Source: Pseudomonas lactis
GTDB lineage: Bacteria; Pseudomonadota; Gammaproteobacteria; Pseudomonadales; Pseudomonadaceae
Assembly: GCF_001439845.1 (NCBI RefSeq)
Contig: NZ_JYLO01000005.1
Coordinates: 62,001-126,000 of the forward strand
Direction: 5' to 3'
Length of the DNA stretch: 64,000 nucleotides
This document shows positions 63,362-64,000 of the stretch, in pieces. The position numbers were made by a program, and so were the translations under genes. Under the pieces are notes generated by a model. It worked only from the letters and a program-made list of their open reading frames with translations. It did not search any database and was not told the origin of the DNA. Positions within the stretch are counted from its first letter, which is position 1. Each line of letters opens with the position of its first letter.

Positions 63362-64000
63362 ATGCTTGAACACTACGTCAAAAAAATCCTCACCTCGCGC
63401 GTTTACGACATCGCCGTGGAAACCCCCTTGCAGACTGCCCGCCAGCTCTCCGAGCGGCTGGGTAACAAAATTTGGCTCAAGCGCGAAGACTTGCAGCCGG
63501 TGTTCTCGTTCAAGATTCGCGGCGCCTACAACAAGCTGACCCAGCTCAGTGCCGAAGAACGTGCACGCGGCGTCGTCACCGCGTCGGCCGGCAACCATGC
63601 CCAGGGCCTGGCCCTGGCGGCCAAGGTGCTGGGGGTGAAAGCCACCATCGTGATGCCCAAAACCACCCCGGAGATCAAGGTCGAAGGCGTGCGTTCCCGT
63701 GGTGGCAAAGTGGTGTTGCACGGTGATTCCTTCCCGGAAGCCCTGGCCTACTCGCTCAAGCTGGTCGACGAAAAAGGCTACGTGTACATCCACCCCTACG
63801 ATGATCCGCATACCATTGCCGGGCAGGGCACCGTGGCGATGGAGATCCTGCGCCAGCACCCAGGGCCGCTGGACGCGATTTTCGTACCGGTGGGCGGCGG
63901 CGGCCTGATCGCCGGGATTGCGGCGTATGTGAAATACCTGCGCCCGGAAATCAAGATCATCGGCGTGGAGCCGGACGACTCCAACTGCCTGCAAGCCGCC
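63362..64000 (+). CDS. ilvA: Threonine ammonia-lyase, biosynthetic (partial, C-terminus outside window)
   Basis: First 213 residues of the PLP enzyme that deaminates threonine to 2-oxobutanoate for isoleucine synthesis. The PLP lysine is Lys51 in PVFSFKIRGAYNKL, ASAGNHAQGLAL is the substrate loop, and PVGGGGLIAG is the phosphate-binding glycine loop. The ATG at 63362 begins MLEHYVKKILTSRVYD, typical of the long biosynthetic form whose regulatory ACT domains would lie beyond the window. Confidence 0.94.
   Translation, partial: MLEHYVKKILTSRVYDIAVETPLQTARQLSERLGNKIWLKREDLQPVFSFKIRGAYNKLTQLSAEERARGVVTASAGNHAQGLALAAKVLGVKATIVMPKTTPEIKVEGVRSRGGKVVLHGDSFPEALAYSLKLVDEKGYVYIHPYDDPHTIAGQGTVAMEILRQHPGPLDAIFVPVGGGGLIAGIAAYVKYLRPEIKIIGVEPDDSNCLQAA

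Overview
The window looks like chromosome of a Pseudomonas of the P. fluorescens group. This is inferred from GC-rich, strongly biased codon use, gene sets and orders known from Pseudomonas (pepP-ubiH-ubiI, argE-argA, the spu polyamine cluster, serA beside a D-2-hydroxyglutarate dehydrogenase, rpiA-ilvA), and the many REP-like palindromes with the core GTGGGAGCTGGCTTGCC. It is mostly housekeeping and nutrient-uptake DNA. I see no prophage, insertion sequence, CRISPR array, tRNA or rRNA gene.

Left part (1-16 kb): the 5' part of glpT with two GlpR-type operators; a quinone oxidoreductase; a FliL-like exported protein; a low-GC orphan gene; an EVE-domain protein; the classic zapA / 6S RNA (ssrS) / 5-formyltetrahydrofolate cyclo-ligase locus; then ygfB-pepP-ubiH-ubiI (ubiquinone hydroxylases), an Fbp/Hit-type ferric iron transporter (hitA, hitB), and gcvT-gcvH without gcvP, followed by an unlinked DegT-type aminotransferase.

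Middle part (16-34 kb): a DUF2388 gene, an NfeD/SPFH membrane pair, a standalone GspE/PilB-type ATPase, an Lrp regulator divergent from a small ACT-like gene, a CYTH-CHAD protein, and argE-argA with a tiny leader ORF before argA. A sulfur-scavenging island follows: tauA-like binding protein, an OprD-family porin broken by a one-base frameshift, 1-Cys peroxiredoxin lsfA, and ssuEADCBF, which take up and desulfonate organosulfonates.

Right part (34-64 kb): the polyamine region (spuI, then spuBCDEFGH for import, gamma-glutamylation and transamination of putrescine and spermidine), with a probable spuA/puuD remnant between spuI and spuB. Then an HD hydrolase divergent from a GlxA-type regulator, an acyl-homoserine-lactone-acylase-like Ntn hydrolase (hacB-like), several small conserved enzymes, a shortened family-3 solute-binding protein, serA divergent from its likely redox partner D-2-hydroxyglutarate dehydrogenase, two tandem SdiA-regulated-domain proteins, an aminopeptidase autotransporter (aaaA-like), rpiA, and the 5' part of ilvA.

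Three families of palindromic repeats sit between genes: fourteen sites of the GTGGGAGC family, two of the TAGGAGCGAGC family and two of the GATCGTTCCCACGC family. Several lie inside operons or touch stop codons. The items most worth a second look are the argA leader ORF, the spuA remnant, the porin frameshift, the paired inverted repeats before hitA, the shortened binding protein, and the repeats that supply stop codons. I found no clear undescribed multi-gene system.
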